Below are positions 46,968 through 60,247 of a stretch of DNA of 64,000 nt, in pieces (position 1 is the first letter of the stretch; every line of letters begins with the position of its first letter). A program made the translations under genes and the position numbers. Below the pieces are notes generated by a model. It had not been told where the DNA came from. It saw only the letters and a program-made list of their open reading frames with translations, and did not search any database. Location: the NCBI RefSeq assembly GCF_020085105.1, contig NC_058061.1, positions 3,012,284 through 3,076,283 of the forward strand. Direction: 5' to 3'. This DNA comes from Siniperca chuatsi (lineage: Eukaryota; Chordata; Actinopteri; Centrarchiformes; Sinipercidae).

Positions 46968-49070
46968 CCTGTTTAGACAAACAGGGAGAGTCTGAGGAAG
47001 GAAATGTGGACAGATCTTAACGACTCAAATACGTCACTAATGCTAGATAAGAATATTGTTGTCTACGCCCAATTAAGCAAATATTACACTAGCATGAGTC
47101 AGTATACATACAGCAACACATGGGATTCTTCACAAAACCTTTACCTGGAAAATATGTAATGAAAAGTGACTTAACTGTTACTCAGAGCAAGAAAGAATCA
47201 GAAAGCTGCATCCAAGACCTAAGCAGCCACCAAAATATCAGAGGAATGTCAAACTCTAACTCTGACGTTAATCATTAATGGGATCTGTCCACAAATGTTG
47301 TTTCTGTACATTGCAATTACACCTGAATCAATGAGGTGAAAGTGCATTAAACCTAAAGTGCTGTGGGTAGAACTGTATTTTTAACATTTCCAGTGTAAAT
47401 AACGCACATATCAAATCAAAAAGTGCTATCATTGGTATTTTTCTTCTGTTGAACAACATAAAATCAGAGTGGAACTTTGTCTCCTTTGTGAATAAACATC
47501 TCCACAGTCCCAGTCTTGTCTGGCTGCTTCTTTTTGTCCCCGTCAGATTGAATTATACTGAACCAAGGACAGTCTCTGAGCCAAATCGATAGAAGCGTGG
47601 TGGCGGACGTTCAGTCTTTCTAACTTCTGTGACTCAATCACGACAGGGATCTTTCTGGAACAAAGAAATCAACCTTTTCTGTTTCTTCATGTACCCAGAT
47701 TTGGTTGGTCCCTTAGTTTTTATGGTCATTGGCAGTGGCTTTGTGAGTCCCTTTGTAAACAAACTGCTCTAACTGTGACCTCTAATCACACAGACAGTCT
47801 TGAAGGTATACAGTATTATTTCTGAGATTTCAGGCCTGTCAAACTGAGGAACAGCCTGCGGTGACGCTATATTTACACAGGTCCCACTCTTTAGACATCA
47901 AAGTCATTTTCACCGCTGTTGCCAAATGTTTTACGGCATGTTTGCAATTTCTGAGTGCTCGAGGTAGAAACACAAGGCAGATTATCATTCCAGTATGAAA
48001 CAAAAAAAATTAAAAATATCTCACATACCACTCAGCAGGTTCATGTAAACAACCTAAAGTTAGCATTTGTATCTAACTTGTTGAGGGGCCCTGTGTCCAA
48101 ATCTAGTTTAGTATCTCTTGCTAAATTAAATGTTTAATCAATTTACCACAAACTAAAATGGGTAAAATGTATTGAAGCTGCATGTGTTGCTTGCCTTCAG
48201 CATCCTGATCGGTACTTAAACGCAACACGATACACAATGCACAGAGATTGGAAGGAATGGGGGATCAATGGGGGCTCACAGCTCATTTTTTACCCCAGGG
48301 TCCTCTAGACGTTTATCCGGCCCTGGAAGGACTGCCACTGAGTTTGTTGTCATTATCAATGAATCTATTTCATCTACAATCTTGTAAAAATGTAAATGTT
48401 CATCTATTTAGCACAATTTCAGAAGCAGCTATACAAAACACACAGGAGCTTCATCTCCTGCACATAGGCTGCAGCTGGGGATGATGATGCATTTAATTTG
48501 CAAATAAATGCCTCATTTACTTCAATAAAGTGCAGTCATGACGCTAATTATGCTCCTGCTTATCTGATCTGTTCTCACATCATCATCTGAAGCATTAAAA
48601 ACAGCTTCACGCGCACTTTAGGATGTGTTCAGGAATATAAATGACCATAATACACACTTTAACCTGCATGTCCCACACAAAGTGCTAAATATCCCGAATA
48701 ACAGTCAAAATAACACGAATTGTAGTTATTGCGACATTTTGAATACAAACAAAGCATTTTAAAATCTTAAAACTCTGAACGAGATAATTAGTAATTAATT
48801 AAGAATATAAAACAGTAAGATGAGTCTGCTGTATTACACTACCTGTATGTCACCTCTGTGCTGGCTGTTGGTCTCTGAAACGCGTCTTCACCAGCTCCAA
48901 ACTGCAGAGCTGAAGTTAAATCCTAGAGAGCAAAAAGAGAAGTCACAAAAAAGTTTCCACTCTGCGTCCAAATCCCACAGAAACCCTCATCGGACCGATC
49001 TCAGCACAGCTCACTTCAAACTAATAAAAGTTTAAGAATCCTTCACGAGCGTTTTCCAGCGGTCTGACTG
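46968..49070 (-). other. gprc5c 5' intron and probable non-coding exon 1
   Basis: The coding exon of gprc5c opens at an acceptor at 46968 (AAACAG|GTGCTGTC), so a spliced leader exists. A plausible leader exon is 48843 to about 49070, ending in ACATACAG|GTAGTG on the minus strand, with CT/CA microsatellite DNA at its upstream edge. The exon's 5' end is a guess. The intervening 1.9 kb shows no other exon; a GGGGCCCTG-rich repeat fragment is at about 48083-48330. Confidence 0.4.
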
Positions 49071-52000
49071 CTGTGATGGGCTCTCCCTCTCTCTCTTACA
49101 CACACACTCACACTCACACACACACACTTTAATGCATGAATACACCGTTTTTCACAATATGTTATAAAATGAGGCTACTTTTCTAAATAATCCACTTCTT
49201 TCTATCTGATCATTTCCCGGTGTGCAGTTTTACTCGATGTTTTTTATTTATGTTTTTGTCCTTTATGTCAGATAAACAGACTCATCACAGCACAGCTGAG
49301 ACACCTGACACGTGAGTGAGAAGTGTAAGTGGTGTGTGGTGTGTGAGGACACCTGGCGGGGAAGAGTGTTAACTCCAGCAGCAGTTTAGGGAGACACAGC
49401 CACATGAAGGTGGCAGCAAAGGACACCAATACTAGGCACTGATACTGTTACAGTGTGTATGAAGAATCGAAATCCTAAATATTATATATCAGTTTTCAAT
49501 AATTTTGCTGCATGAATTGTTTAAATTACCATTTCAGAAGATTTGAACCACAATGTCATGTTTTGTAGTGAAAAACATCTTGCACCGTCCAAAACTCATC
49601 AAACATGTCTGGCTTTTATATCAGAGGTTAATGAAAATGTGTATTTTTTTGTAATAAATCACAATACTTTTCTAAATGAAATAGAGGACATAGATTAGAT
49701 GCACTGTACTTTTTTATTCTTCTTTTTATTCTGTTATGTTCCATTTTAGCATTTTTTTAAATTTTCTATTTTATTTTATTATCTTAAAATATTATCATGA
49801 GTGTCTTTTATATTGCCTTGTGTTTCCTTTATATCTCATCTTAACGCCTTTCTATGTCTTATGTAAATCACTTTCAATGTCCTTGCTGTTTAAAGGGACT
49901 ATACAAGTTTAAAAATTAAAAATTAAAAAAATAAAAATGAACCAAAATTATTAAGAGGGACATGGTGTTAAAGTTATCGTGATAATAAATGATGATGTAA
50001 CGACAATATCATTATAATAATATTATAATGATAAAATAATATGATAATAATATAATATTATAATAGTCACCATATACAGTACAGTATAATATAATAATAA
50101 CCATCACAATAATTGCATTTATAGAGCAATGAGGAGTGAGGCCAGACTGGGACACCGGCGAAGCAACAGGCTCACACCCATTGGTGGCGCTGCAGTATTA
50201 AATTACAAATTGAACGTCTTCAGCCACCGCTGACCCACTGGTGGGTGATGGTGTGAGATTTATTTCCTAATTCGAGTGGAGATCCCAAAGTTTCTGGCTG
50301 GATTTTGGGGAAATAAACTGATGCACAAAACATCCAGAATATTTTCACTTGATTGAATGGTGGAGCCGTAAAAAACATGGAGTCTTGGGTTTGAATATTT
50401 CGCTCCTCTAACTGATATAGAATATATACTGTATATGATACTGTTCGACGGTGTGTAATGAGATGACTTTTCCAACCTTAAAGCTGCTTAAGGGCCAGAG
50501 GCCATGAGTCTGACTCGGAAAGTTTTGTACAATTCCACCTTGTACAAAGCCCTAATATCATATATTATATATTATAATATAATAATATTTAAAAGCAGGA
50601 TTTAGGAATTGTCTACAAATCATGGCTGCAGCCTTGGCAGTGGTATACACTCTCTAGTTCCTGAAGTGAATACAACAGGGTCCATCATCATCAATGGTCA
50701 GTGGGGAATCTGCCATAACACATTAAGTAATGACAGTAGAAGTGAAGCTTTTGGTGCCTTTGAGGTCTTGGTCAATGATTAAAGGACCAGTCCACCCAGA
50801 GAAAAGCTCCTCCTGCTCGTTATATGTTCCTCCAGTTTACTCTCACTCACACTTGTTGTTCAAGAGCTGATTTTTCCTGCTTCATTTCCCTCAGCGAGGC
50901 CACTGGCTGATCTCTACAGAGTGGACAGCTTCTTGTTTGGACTTTCATTTTCCCTTTTCAGCTCCTCCATATGGCTCTCACTGATGGGAAGTCAAGCTTT
51001 TAGCTCTCCATTTTTTGTAATTAAGTCCTCCACATGGCCTATGAACCTACTGTAACAGTTTATTTCTGGGGCTGAATTTCTCTCGTCGGTTCCATCCATC
51101 TGGCTCCTCGTGGCCGTCAGATTAGTGGTGAAATCATTCACATGAAATATCCCGAAATATGCACATTTGAGCCAACAACTGATGTTTTCACTTTTCTGGA
51201 AAGGACAAGGAAAGAATATGTTTTAAGTGCCACCTTTAATTTGCATTTCCTGTATTTAGACATCTGATAGGATACACCTGGTGAAGTGTATTTTCATTTG
51301 AAGCCTTCTGACACCTGCTGAGCAGCAGGCAGGGCTGAATAGGGGCAGAGTAGGAGGACATAACCAGGTGTTTGAACAGGCACAAAGGACAGGTGGCAGG
51401 CAGACAGGGGACGTGTGGCTAGTGGGGATAACCTGCTCTTTAATGTCCTCTCCCGAGTCCCACCTCACCCCTCTCCTCCATAACAGCGCTGTAGATGTGT
51501 GAGAGCACCGGCGCAGCTCTATTAAACTTTAATCAAAACCCGCTCTGACATCTTAGCATCGCATTACGGTCTTAACTGTTTATTCAGCCATCTCTCCGAC
51601 GCCCACTGTCTTAACCAGTGTGAGGTCGCTGCCACTGCACGCTCCCTCACACCCCCTCTGTTACTGTCAGGCAGCAGGAGACATCTTCAAAGAAACAGCT
51701 CATATCTACATCTGCGTGCAGACTCTCAGAACTCAGTGTGGGACGACAGCGGGGCGACATGAGGAGACTGACACGGGGACACACAGGGGGAACTAACACT
51801 GTGTCTCTTACTGCTACAGTAAACACAATAAGGACTGTAGAGGGATGAGAGCAGGCAGGTGGCTTGCATTGGAAACTTTAAACCTAAATGGGTGGTCAGA
51901 GGAGTAAACGGAAGAACGATCTAAACATATACTGTACTTCAGACTGCATTGTAGAGTGAAGCATAAAAAATGTTTGTGATGATACAGAAATATTTCACTG

Positions 52001-52497
52001 ACTGAATAAGTCAGGAAGCTTTGAAGTGCTTTGTAGTGACTTTCACTGCAAAAATGAAAGCTGCACTAATATTTAGTTTTTACACTTGGGGGCAGAAGAA
52101 CTAGAAGACAAGCTAATGGACAAACACTCTCATCGCCAACGCCTGAGAAAAATATCTGGCTGTTCAGCTGCTAAATGCTCCACTATGTTCACTAGCTAGT
52201 CTCTAACATTGTCTGCTGTTTGGTGGTGTGCAGGTCGCGTACAGTGGCTTTATCAGAGGTTGTTGGCTGAAAACAGCTGCGAGCTGCAGCTGGAAACAGT
52301 TAATGAGAGCACTGAGACTGAACCATTCAATTCCTTACAACCAAAATTTGAGCTAAAAGAGACTAACAGCTCCTTAGAGCTGCAGAGTTGGCTGATAATT
52401 TGTCATTGCGTGGGACCCATTTCACATTATTCATTTGAGCCACAGTTATATGTCCGTACAAATAAGTGTAAAAATGACAATTTGCAGTTCAACAAGG

Positions 52498-52738
52498 GGT
52501 TATTGTTGTTTTTACACTTCAGTTTTTGTATGGAACAAACAAGATAACGTGTTAATTAGTGAGCTTTAGAGGTGCTGGTAAGCAGATCCTGGCTACTTCC
52601 CCTGTTTTCAGTCTTTGTGCTAAGCTAAGCTAACCGCCTGCTGGCTCCAGCCACATATTTAAGTGAGAATGAGAGTAGCATCTTTATGCTAACTCTTGGC
52701 AAGAAAGCAATAAGCATATTTCCTAATATGTCAAACTA
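52498..52738. mobile_element. Partial relative of the 37436-38055 foldback element
   Basis: Shares TTTCAGTCTTTGTGCTAAGC...TAACCGCCTGCTGGCTCCAG and the terminal TTTCCTAATATGTCAAACTACTC with the right half of the longer element. The left part is missing or replaced by another repeat. Confidence 0.55.
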
Positions 52739-53903
52739 CTCTTTTAATCTAAGTAACAAAAGTAAAAGGAGTTGAAAGCTTGAAGATCCGCTTTGAATAT
52801 TTTCACTAAATTACTTTTACATGTGTTCGAGGTTCTGCAGCCATAAGAATGTAAAAATCTGTTTCAAATTCTAACTGAATCGTGTGTGTGCTTGATGCAG
52901 TTTCTGTTTTATGTGGCTGCAGCGTGTTATTCTAAAAATCAGGAGTTAATGTCAAGGCATTTATCAGACTACAGGAAAAAGCCCAACATCTATTTAGGAA
53001 CCAGGAATTAGAAACCAGGTGACAGAACAAATTAGTGCTGCATGAAAAACCAAAGTGACAGCATAACTCACTTTTCCCGAGGGCACTAATTAAAAATATA
53101 TACATGTCAACAACAGATGGCTCAATCAAAACCTTAAATCATACATGCAAATTAGTTGTTAGATGTTTAATTTCAGATCTCTTATTTTTCACAGCACTGA
53201 TACAACAATTGAAACAGTACATTTTTCATCAAATTGCAATGATGTTACATGAAAATTCCTGTTGTTGCAAATGGAAATGTACCAGCTGACGTCTGTGTGT
53301 GTGTGCAGGTGTTCGTATAAGCATGAGAGTGTGTACCTTCTTGTGAGTTTGTCTGTGTGTGTTTGTGCAGACCATCAGGCTAATCTGTGGTTTGTTTAGC
53401 CAGAGCTGAGGCCATGTTGGTGATGTAGTAGAGGGGCTGTTTGAAGAGTAGGGTCTTCTCCCCCACCGCAGCAAGCTTTCATTTAAGGCTCCATCGAGTT
53501 GCATTTCATGAAAAATAAACACTCGCCTTAGCAGCTGTGGGTTTTGTGCCTGGGAGCACGCTGTAGAGACAGAGTACGATTTCTTTGCTCGATTGGCTGT
53601 GCTCAGCAGGGCGGATTGTCTTTTGGACATTCAGCATCTTTACACAACTGCAGATACAGCACCCACTTCAAATTAAAACTCTTATTTCTCCCTCCCTTCT
53701 TCTTCCAGAGTGGATACTATAGCAGGGTACTGAAATAGATTGAAGCAAACTGAATGCCACTTGACATGATGAAGATGGGACTGGGTAGTTGAATGGATGA
53801 CACTTACTGTAGCAGCATGCAAAACATGTTTTCCTTGCATTTTTCCCTTCTGTGTCTATCTAACTACTGAATTAACCGCAAGGAAAACAAACAGTTTTTC
53901 TTC

Positions 53904-53953
53904 TTTCTTGTACGATGGAACGCTCCTGGACGAACGAGGGACTACACCGTCTT
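53904..53953 (+). mobile_element. Penelope-like element tail fragment
   Basis: About 50 bp (CGATGGAACGCTCCTGGACG, AACGAGGGACTACACCGTC) nearly identical to the tail at 27261-27308. No coding part is attached. Confidence 0.65.
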
Positions 53954-54281
53954 CTTTCTTGTAACAATATAAAAAATATTTTATCACATTACCTCCATGT
54001 ATGGAAAACAAAAAATTCCCATAACCTACTTTTATTTTGACAAATTCTTCTGAAGAAAAATAAATACACTGTCAACTTTTTGATTTACATGGACAAACAA
54101 CACCCAGTGAAATACTATAATACTTCTTGTGAGTTCATTTTAGGCTCTTTGAGAAAGTTCCAGGGCTTGCTGCCAGCTGTCCATAGTTGTAGTTGGAACG
54201 CAGTGTGTGTCCCTGGGGGCCACAAGTGCTCAAGGACCGTGGGATGATGGGTGTTTTGGATTAAGAGCGGGGGGCACAGGG

Positions 54282-57200
54282 TCACGAGGGCTTTCTGGCC
54301 CTGTGAGGTGACAAGGGGGTGGAGTCCCGCTGTGAGCGCTTGTTGTTCCCACTGTACAGAGAGGAGATGGAGGCGTTGGTGGGGGCCTGCGGGTGCGGCA
54401 GAGCATGCCGGGGATACATCGGGCCCCCCCTGAGCAGCACAACGTCCCGCACGGCGCCACGGAAGGGCTTACTGACGAAGCAGTAAAGGAAGAAGTTGAC
54501 TGCTGTGTTGAGCATGGCCAGCATGTTGGACAGGTCGTATGCCAAGTGGACACGCCAGTCTCGGTGAACTGAAGACACATACAGGTGGTAGATGACCACG
54601 ACAGTCCTGGGAGCCCACAGCACAGAGAACACAGAGGTGATGGCCAGCAGCATTGCCGTGGTTTTCCCAAGTCGCCGAGGAGGTGCGGGCTTCTGCCCAC
54701 GCTCCTCCTGGCAAGGCTGCTGCCTTTGCCTCACCCTCAGCGTGTGGATTATCAAAGAGTTCAGCACTAAGAAGATGCTGCAGGGCAGGAAGTAGATGAT
54801 AGTTACATGTGTCCATATGAGGACGGTGTCCAGCGCTGTGGCCGGGTGGCTGTTCCTCCACATGTCCGACCACCAGAAGAAGGGCACGCCCGATGCGAGC
54901 GATAATGCCAGGACCACTGCGATGATCTTCCTGGCCCGGGCCGGGTAGCTGATCTGGCGGTGGAGGAGGGGGTGGCACAGTGCCACATAGCGGTCCACGG
55001 TGAGGGGTACAGTGGACCAGATGGAGGCGTGGTTGGCGGCAAACTCGGCAGCGCTGACAGAGTGCAGCAGGAGTGCAGGGACATCACGGTGAAAAACTGC
55101 TGTCTCCAACAGGAAGCCGACAAAGATGATGAAGAGCTGGGAGAGAATATCTGAGGCCGTCACTGCCAAGAGGTAGTAGTACAGAGCTTTCTTGGTGCGG
55201 AAGGCCAGTCTGGACAAAGCCACTGCTGTGAGGATGTTCACTGACAGAAACAAACAAGGAGAGAAGAAGCAGAACATTTGATTATATTATCTGCTATTTA
55301 TCTTTTACTGCATGAAAAAGTCTGGTGAGTAAGAATGCAGAAGGCACAGAAACAGTGAAATTGAAGTTTTAAGGCTGACAGGCAAACTGTGTAACAGACT
55401 GCAACAGCTTCATTTTATGCCATACAGTGTACAATACCTAAAAAATACTGCTCCGCCTTTAAACAGTCCTCAGGGAATGTGAAGGGAAAATGCAATATCT
55501 ACAAATAAAATGTGTTATTTCAGTTTTCTTGTTTGTTTTATTTTGATCATTTACAGTTAATAGTTCTTTGGGATGAATGTATATCTGTTTTGCTTCATAT
55601 AAACCTGTCCACATTTGTTAATATCATACTGAAATCAGTATAATAAATGAATCTATAATTTAATAGATTGAAATATGTGACTTAAAGGTACCTTAACCAC
55701 ACTAAATCATATTTATGACGAGTCAGAGGCTGAAATGCTAAGTTAGGCTAGTTAGCTTTTAGCAGGACTAATTGAGCAGGCATTACTTATTCTCCATAAT
55801 GACTGGATTTAGCTTCTGACATTTTATGCAGCATAACAAACTAAAATAAGTCAATATATCAGTTCATCAAAATTTATATTTTCAATTAGAGGAAACAGCC
55901 AGGGGGAAAAGTTATACATTTAGCCAAGGTTAGCTGTGGCTATCTCAGTAGCTAGCTAACTTAAGATGTGGGAGCTTTAGCTCAGAGATTTAGCAAGCTA
56001 GCATGTGTTTTTAGCTCTGTATAGAAATAACAGCAAATAGAGTGGGAAGAATGGGTTAATTGACCCTACCTTTTAAAGGCTGTGGTGCATTTGTGTGTGG
56101 GGGAGGAGGAAGGGGGAGCATTCATAGCAGTATGAATTACAAACCATTTATTTTATTTGTCTCCTTGCAGCACATCTAATACAGTATCTATTCTATATAG
56201 AATCTGCAATCCGAAACATCTCGACAACATCAGGATATTTTCAATGTAGCTATTTGGATAACATCACCAGTCTTAAGACCCCTCCAGGCATGCAGCTGTT
56301 GACTCTCGCCCTCTGGCTTTTATATTTATTTCCCTTTGGGGGCAGTTAAGTGATGCTTCTGAATGCTCTGGTAACACGTTCGCTTGTTTTGAACACCACT
56401 AAATCCCTACTGGATCAATACCAAATCACCGCCATTGGCTTGTAGACAAAGCACAGTAATAAGAACAATGCCGAGGTGAACGCTGTCCATCAAAGTGACT
56501 ATTAAAAACAAAAGTGACAAAGTGTTATTTCCCAGTTCTGAATTATTGAGGTGGTACATTTTCAGAATCAGAATCAGAATCAGAAATGCTTTATTGATCC
56601 CCGAGGGTAAACTCTTTTGCTACAGCAGCTCACTGTCACATCAGTGCACGCAGGGATAGAAGTACTATGATGCAGAGAGATTCCAAAGGCAGTTGGCTGG
56701 AGGGATCGATGGATGGATAAATACTCATAGACTCAAACAAACTGATTATCAGATGATTAGATTATTGTAACCTGTGAAAAGAGTCATCAATGCTTGGTCA
56801 TGTGCTACAACAATGTACTCACTGGTCCATTAGAGCATCGTAATGTACCTCTAACTCACTTGTGTATTGACTTCTTCTGTCTTGTGCAGTTCCCACTTCT
56901 GTCATAAATAGATATCAACGCAGCGATTAAAACTGCTCAATTTACACACTAACTGTGGTTCAGTGTAAATGCAACTAATGAAATCATGTAGTGCATCAAG
57001 TAATGTTCTGACCTTAAAATGTCAAAATCTCAAAACCTTAGCATATTAAACCAAAACTATCTGCAAGGGTAGAAACCACTAGGTATGAGAGATAATACTG
57101 CAATTTGGGTGAACCAATCCTGCACACAGTTCTCTCTATATGACATCCTGACAGTGTACCTGGTACTCCCACACAGAGCAGAACACTGTAGTAGATGACA

Positions 57201-57298
57201 GGGATGAAGCCCAGGACACATTTGGACTTCTGTAGCTCCTCAGGTTTCAGGCCCAGCTCCTGGTAGCCGGACGCCGTCACATTGGGCCAGTCGATCAT
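54282..57298 (-). CDS. gpr142: gpr142, rhodopsin-family G-protein-coupled receptor
   Basis: In mammals GPR142 senses aromatic amino acids (tryptophan) in pancreatic islets and gut and couples mainly to Gq. Exons 57160-57298 and 54282-55240 (139 + 959 nt) join in phase to 365 aa. The first exon carries N6-V-T and the start of TM1 (CVLGFIPVIYYSVLLCVGVP). The second has TM2 (YYYLLAVTASDIL), the DRY motif at about 129-131 (LTVDRYVALCHPL), the extracellular stretch FFWWSDMWRNS, TM6 with LWAPRTVVVIYHLY, the family string HRDWRVHLA, and a TM7 with NFFLYCF in place of NPxxY. The match is closer to GPR142 than GPR139. Position beside gprc5c agrees with human 17q25.1. The ATG at 57296-57298 lies 16 nt inside an exon whose acceptor is at 57314 and whose frame stays open, so the true N-terminus may be longer (human has a long N-terminal region). 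Confidence 0.92.
56562..56630 (+). repeat. Dispersed teleost repeat (CTTTATTGATCCCCGAGGG type) in gpr142 intron
   Basis: (CAGAAT)n units lead into AAATGCTTTATTGATCCCCG and AGGGTAAACTCTTTTGC, a very common fish interspersed motif. Class not determined. Confidence 0.6.
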
Positions 57299-58112
57299 GA
57301 CCTTGGCGCTTCCCCTGGAATATAAGGGAGAGACAGAGAAATGTTTCTAGGACTCAGAGTCAGTGTTTTAATTAAGAAAGCATGGGACAAACTGATGATT
57401 TTGTCAGACTGTGGACTTCGAGCATAAGTCTGGTGATTTCTATATTTTTCAACAAAGCCCATGAAAAGACCAAAACAACATGAACTGATATTAACAAGGA
57501 TTGCCTGTGTATCTAAAACCTGATTTATCTTATTCCTCTGTTTCATAGAGCTCCATTGTTGTCCAAAAACTATTAAATCAATGAGCCACACTGTTGCACT
57601 GGGTGACATGTTCCTTCATTACCATGAACACACACACTGTAGTTTATTTTGACTCAGTCCCACACACACCGTCCTGCTGCCCCAAACACTCACTACAGCA
57701 CCACATGTGGATTAATGAAAATAGTCCCCAACAAATGCACTATTTAGTCCTGTTTGAGTGACATTTGCTAAAAATTCCAGCGAGCAGCTGTTTTAGGAAA
57801 TTACTGAGGCTTTTTCAAAAGTGAAACTATATATTTGTGAGGTGTTTTTAAAGATTTACATTTTCAGGTTGAACAAATGAGCCACACAGGGTTTGTCGGA
57901 AAGTATTGAAAGACGGACTAGCACATTGTTGGATTTGCTCTGTAATACTTAAATGGATTTAAGTTATGGTTGAGGTGAGGTTGGGGTTTACCAGATACAG
58001 TTAACACTTTTAATTTAACTACTTTTATGTGAAAGAAATCAAGTTTCATCAAAAACAAAAAAACTACTTCTCACCTGAAAATCAGACTAATGAAATTTTT
58101 TTGTGTTTGCAG

Positions 58113-58301
58113 TAGGGCTGCATCTAACTATTATGGACAAGGAAAAGAGGCAAATTCTCACTTCTCACAATTCTCAGAAACTGCAAACAGCGAATGTTTT
58201 ACATTTTGCTTGAAAAATGATTTACACAATTAATTGATTATCAAAACAGTTGCAGATTTTTTTTTTATTGATAGATTAATTTACTAATCATTGCAGCTCT
58301 A
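58113..58301. mobile_element. hAT MITE with 8-bp target duplication (189 bp)
   Basis: The left terminus TAGGGCTGCA and right terminus TGCAGCTCTA are inverted repeats (9 of 10). Flanks GTTTGCAG (58105-58112) and ATTTGCAG (58302-58309) match at seven of eight positions, the target-duplication length of hAT transposons. No coding capacity. This is the best-delimited member of the family found at 4075, 7252, 39600 and 60835. Confidence 0.75.
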
Positions 58302-59782
58302 ATTTGCAGCTCCATAAATCAAGGAGATCGACTTATCCAATGACAGGGAAATCTCTGGGACACACCAGGTCTTTAAATGAGGTTTCATTTGCATAAATGA
58401 AATTATTTCATGATATTTTTATTAACAATTTCGTTTATGTAGGAAGGAATTCATTATTGTATCAGTGACAGAGGACAGCCCTGATATAAGATATTTATCA
58501 ATATATAAAGATGTGGCCTATATACAGTCAGTTTGATATCTCACTTTCTATGCAGATGATGAGCCACTTTATGTTGCTGCAGTTTGTATTTGAATGATGA
58601 AAGTCATGTTTGCTTTACTGAGCTGTTTTCTGTTTTTCAGAGATACACTGTAGAAACAAAAAGTCAGTAAATCCACTGAGCTTAGACTCAGTCAATTAAA
58701 CTGCAGGTCCACAACAACAGATGGGCTGACAGCGATGACCCTGTCACCCTCCACCCTCCCCTGAGTCATTATCATCCTGTCTCCCCACCTAACCTTTTCA
58801 CCTGGGAGCCATGCATCCTGTTTTTCTCCGTCTGTCTCTCCTCTGCCTGCTCTCCTAATTTACTTCACTCATCCATGAAGTCATATTTGGACTGTGTTAT
58901 CTCTCAAGCTTTCAGTGGCAAACCATTTGTGGATGCTTAACCAACATAAACATCATGGAGCCACGATCACCCAATCAGTGAAACTGGCCTCATAATGTGA
59001 GCAGGGCAATCACTACTTCTAACAGTTGGTCATATTTCATTTACTGCCATTGTAAAGGCTATTTAAGTGCCACAACCTTGCATGTGCACTATATGACTGG
59101 CACATTATATGGCCTGCAGCAGAAATGTGATCATAAAATTGAGAAATATCTTAGTGCTTGGCTGCTTTAATTCACCTTAGCACTATAAACTAACAGAAAA
59201 GCGTGGATCAAAAAGCAATCGTTAAGATCAATGGTGTAATTCAGTATGTAGTTGTGTAGAAAGGCGAGAGGTCAGGATAGGAAGTGACTCAGGCCTTTCT
59301 CAAGACATAGCTGGAATTAGATGTCCATTCAAACGGGTGTTCTGACCTTCTGTTAGCAGCTGCCTGAAATCTGTGTATGACGTACTTTGTATTTTTTTTA
59401 AGTTGTGGGGGAAGTGAGGTTGATGCATTGTGGTCGTCTCATTTTGCAGGCAGGAACGGGAGATTTGTCACTGGAGTCGACCACATGTCATCCACAACTT
59501 CCAAAATTGGCTCCTTCATGGACGACACCAGTTAGAGGTAGCTGAAGCTCTTAAGGGAACATGCTCTGTTACCTGTTAAATGATCTGAAATGTCTGGTCT
59601 TCAGTCTCATTGGTCCACTCTTTAAACTCAAGCCAATCTGAATGGTGGATTTGAATTGTTTTATCTCATATTTATGTTATTGTATCACATGTGTACATTT
59701 TATTCTAAATCAAAAGGAAAAAAAATTGTAAAAAGGGGGAAAAACTCTTTCAGTAAAAGGTTTTTTACAAAGTAGAAAAATA

Positions 59783-60247
59783 GCGGTTGACAAAATAATC
59801 ACACCACAAGGTCCATTTATTAGCTGGAGCTTCTGATCATGGTATTCATCAGATGGAGTTTGCCCAATTGTCTCTGAACAATATGCAGCTGCATCAGGTG
59901 CTTCTCAGTAGGAGGACAGCAAACTTCCAAGGGAAGAACAGAGACTGGAGCTGATTAATTTAGACACAGTAGTATTGAAATGTCTGTTTGCACAATTAAA
60001 GGCTGCAAATCAATCAGTGTACTCCAGCCTCTGTTTTTCCCTCGGCACTTGTTGGCTTAAAAGGTGAGTTTGAAACTTGAAATTGGAAACAGCAATGGAC
60101 AAAAATAGTCCCTGAAGTGCTCAGGAAAAAAATTGAGCATCTATAATTTCATGACAATTGAGCACCTTCCATCTGCTGATAAGGATCATGTTATATGATC
60201 AAAAGCTCCAGAACAGCTACCGAATGGACCTTGTTGTTAAATTATTG
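59783..60247. mobile_element. Foldback/MITE-type element, copy 2
   Basis: The left arm ATAATCACACCACAAGGTCC...TTATTAGCTGGAGCTTCTGATCAT is repeated inverted at the right end (GATCAAAAGCTCCAGAACAG...GGACCTTGTTGTTAAATTAT). Same family as 20839-21096, but about 200 bp longer inside. Confidence 0.7.

Larger units (their letters stand above)
49071..54281. other. gprc5c-gpr142 intergene with AT-rich low-complexity DNA
   Basis: No coding exon or RNA gene found. Contents: CT/CA microsatellite at 49082-49131; ATA/TAA-rich tracts at about 49985-50100 and 50562-50590; interspersed-repeat DNA at about 52058-52745; a Penelope tail at 53904-53953; and the probable gpr142 3' UTR below 54282, with a minus-strand AATAAA near 54028-54033. 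Confidence 0.5.

Noticed and set aside
54230-54700. 156-codon frame overlapping the gpr142 second exon
   Set aside because: Out-of-frame shadow of GC-rich gpr142 coding sequence.
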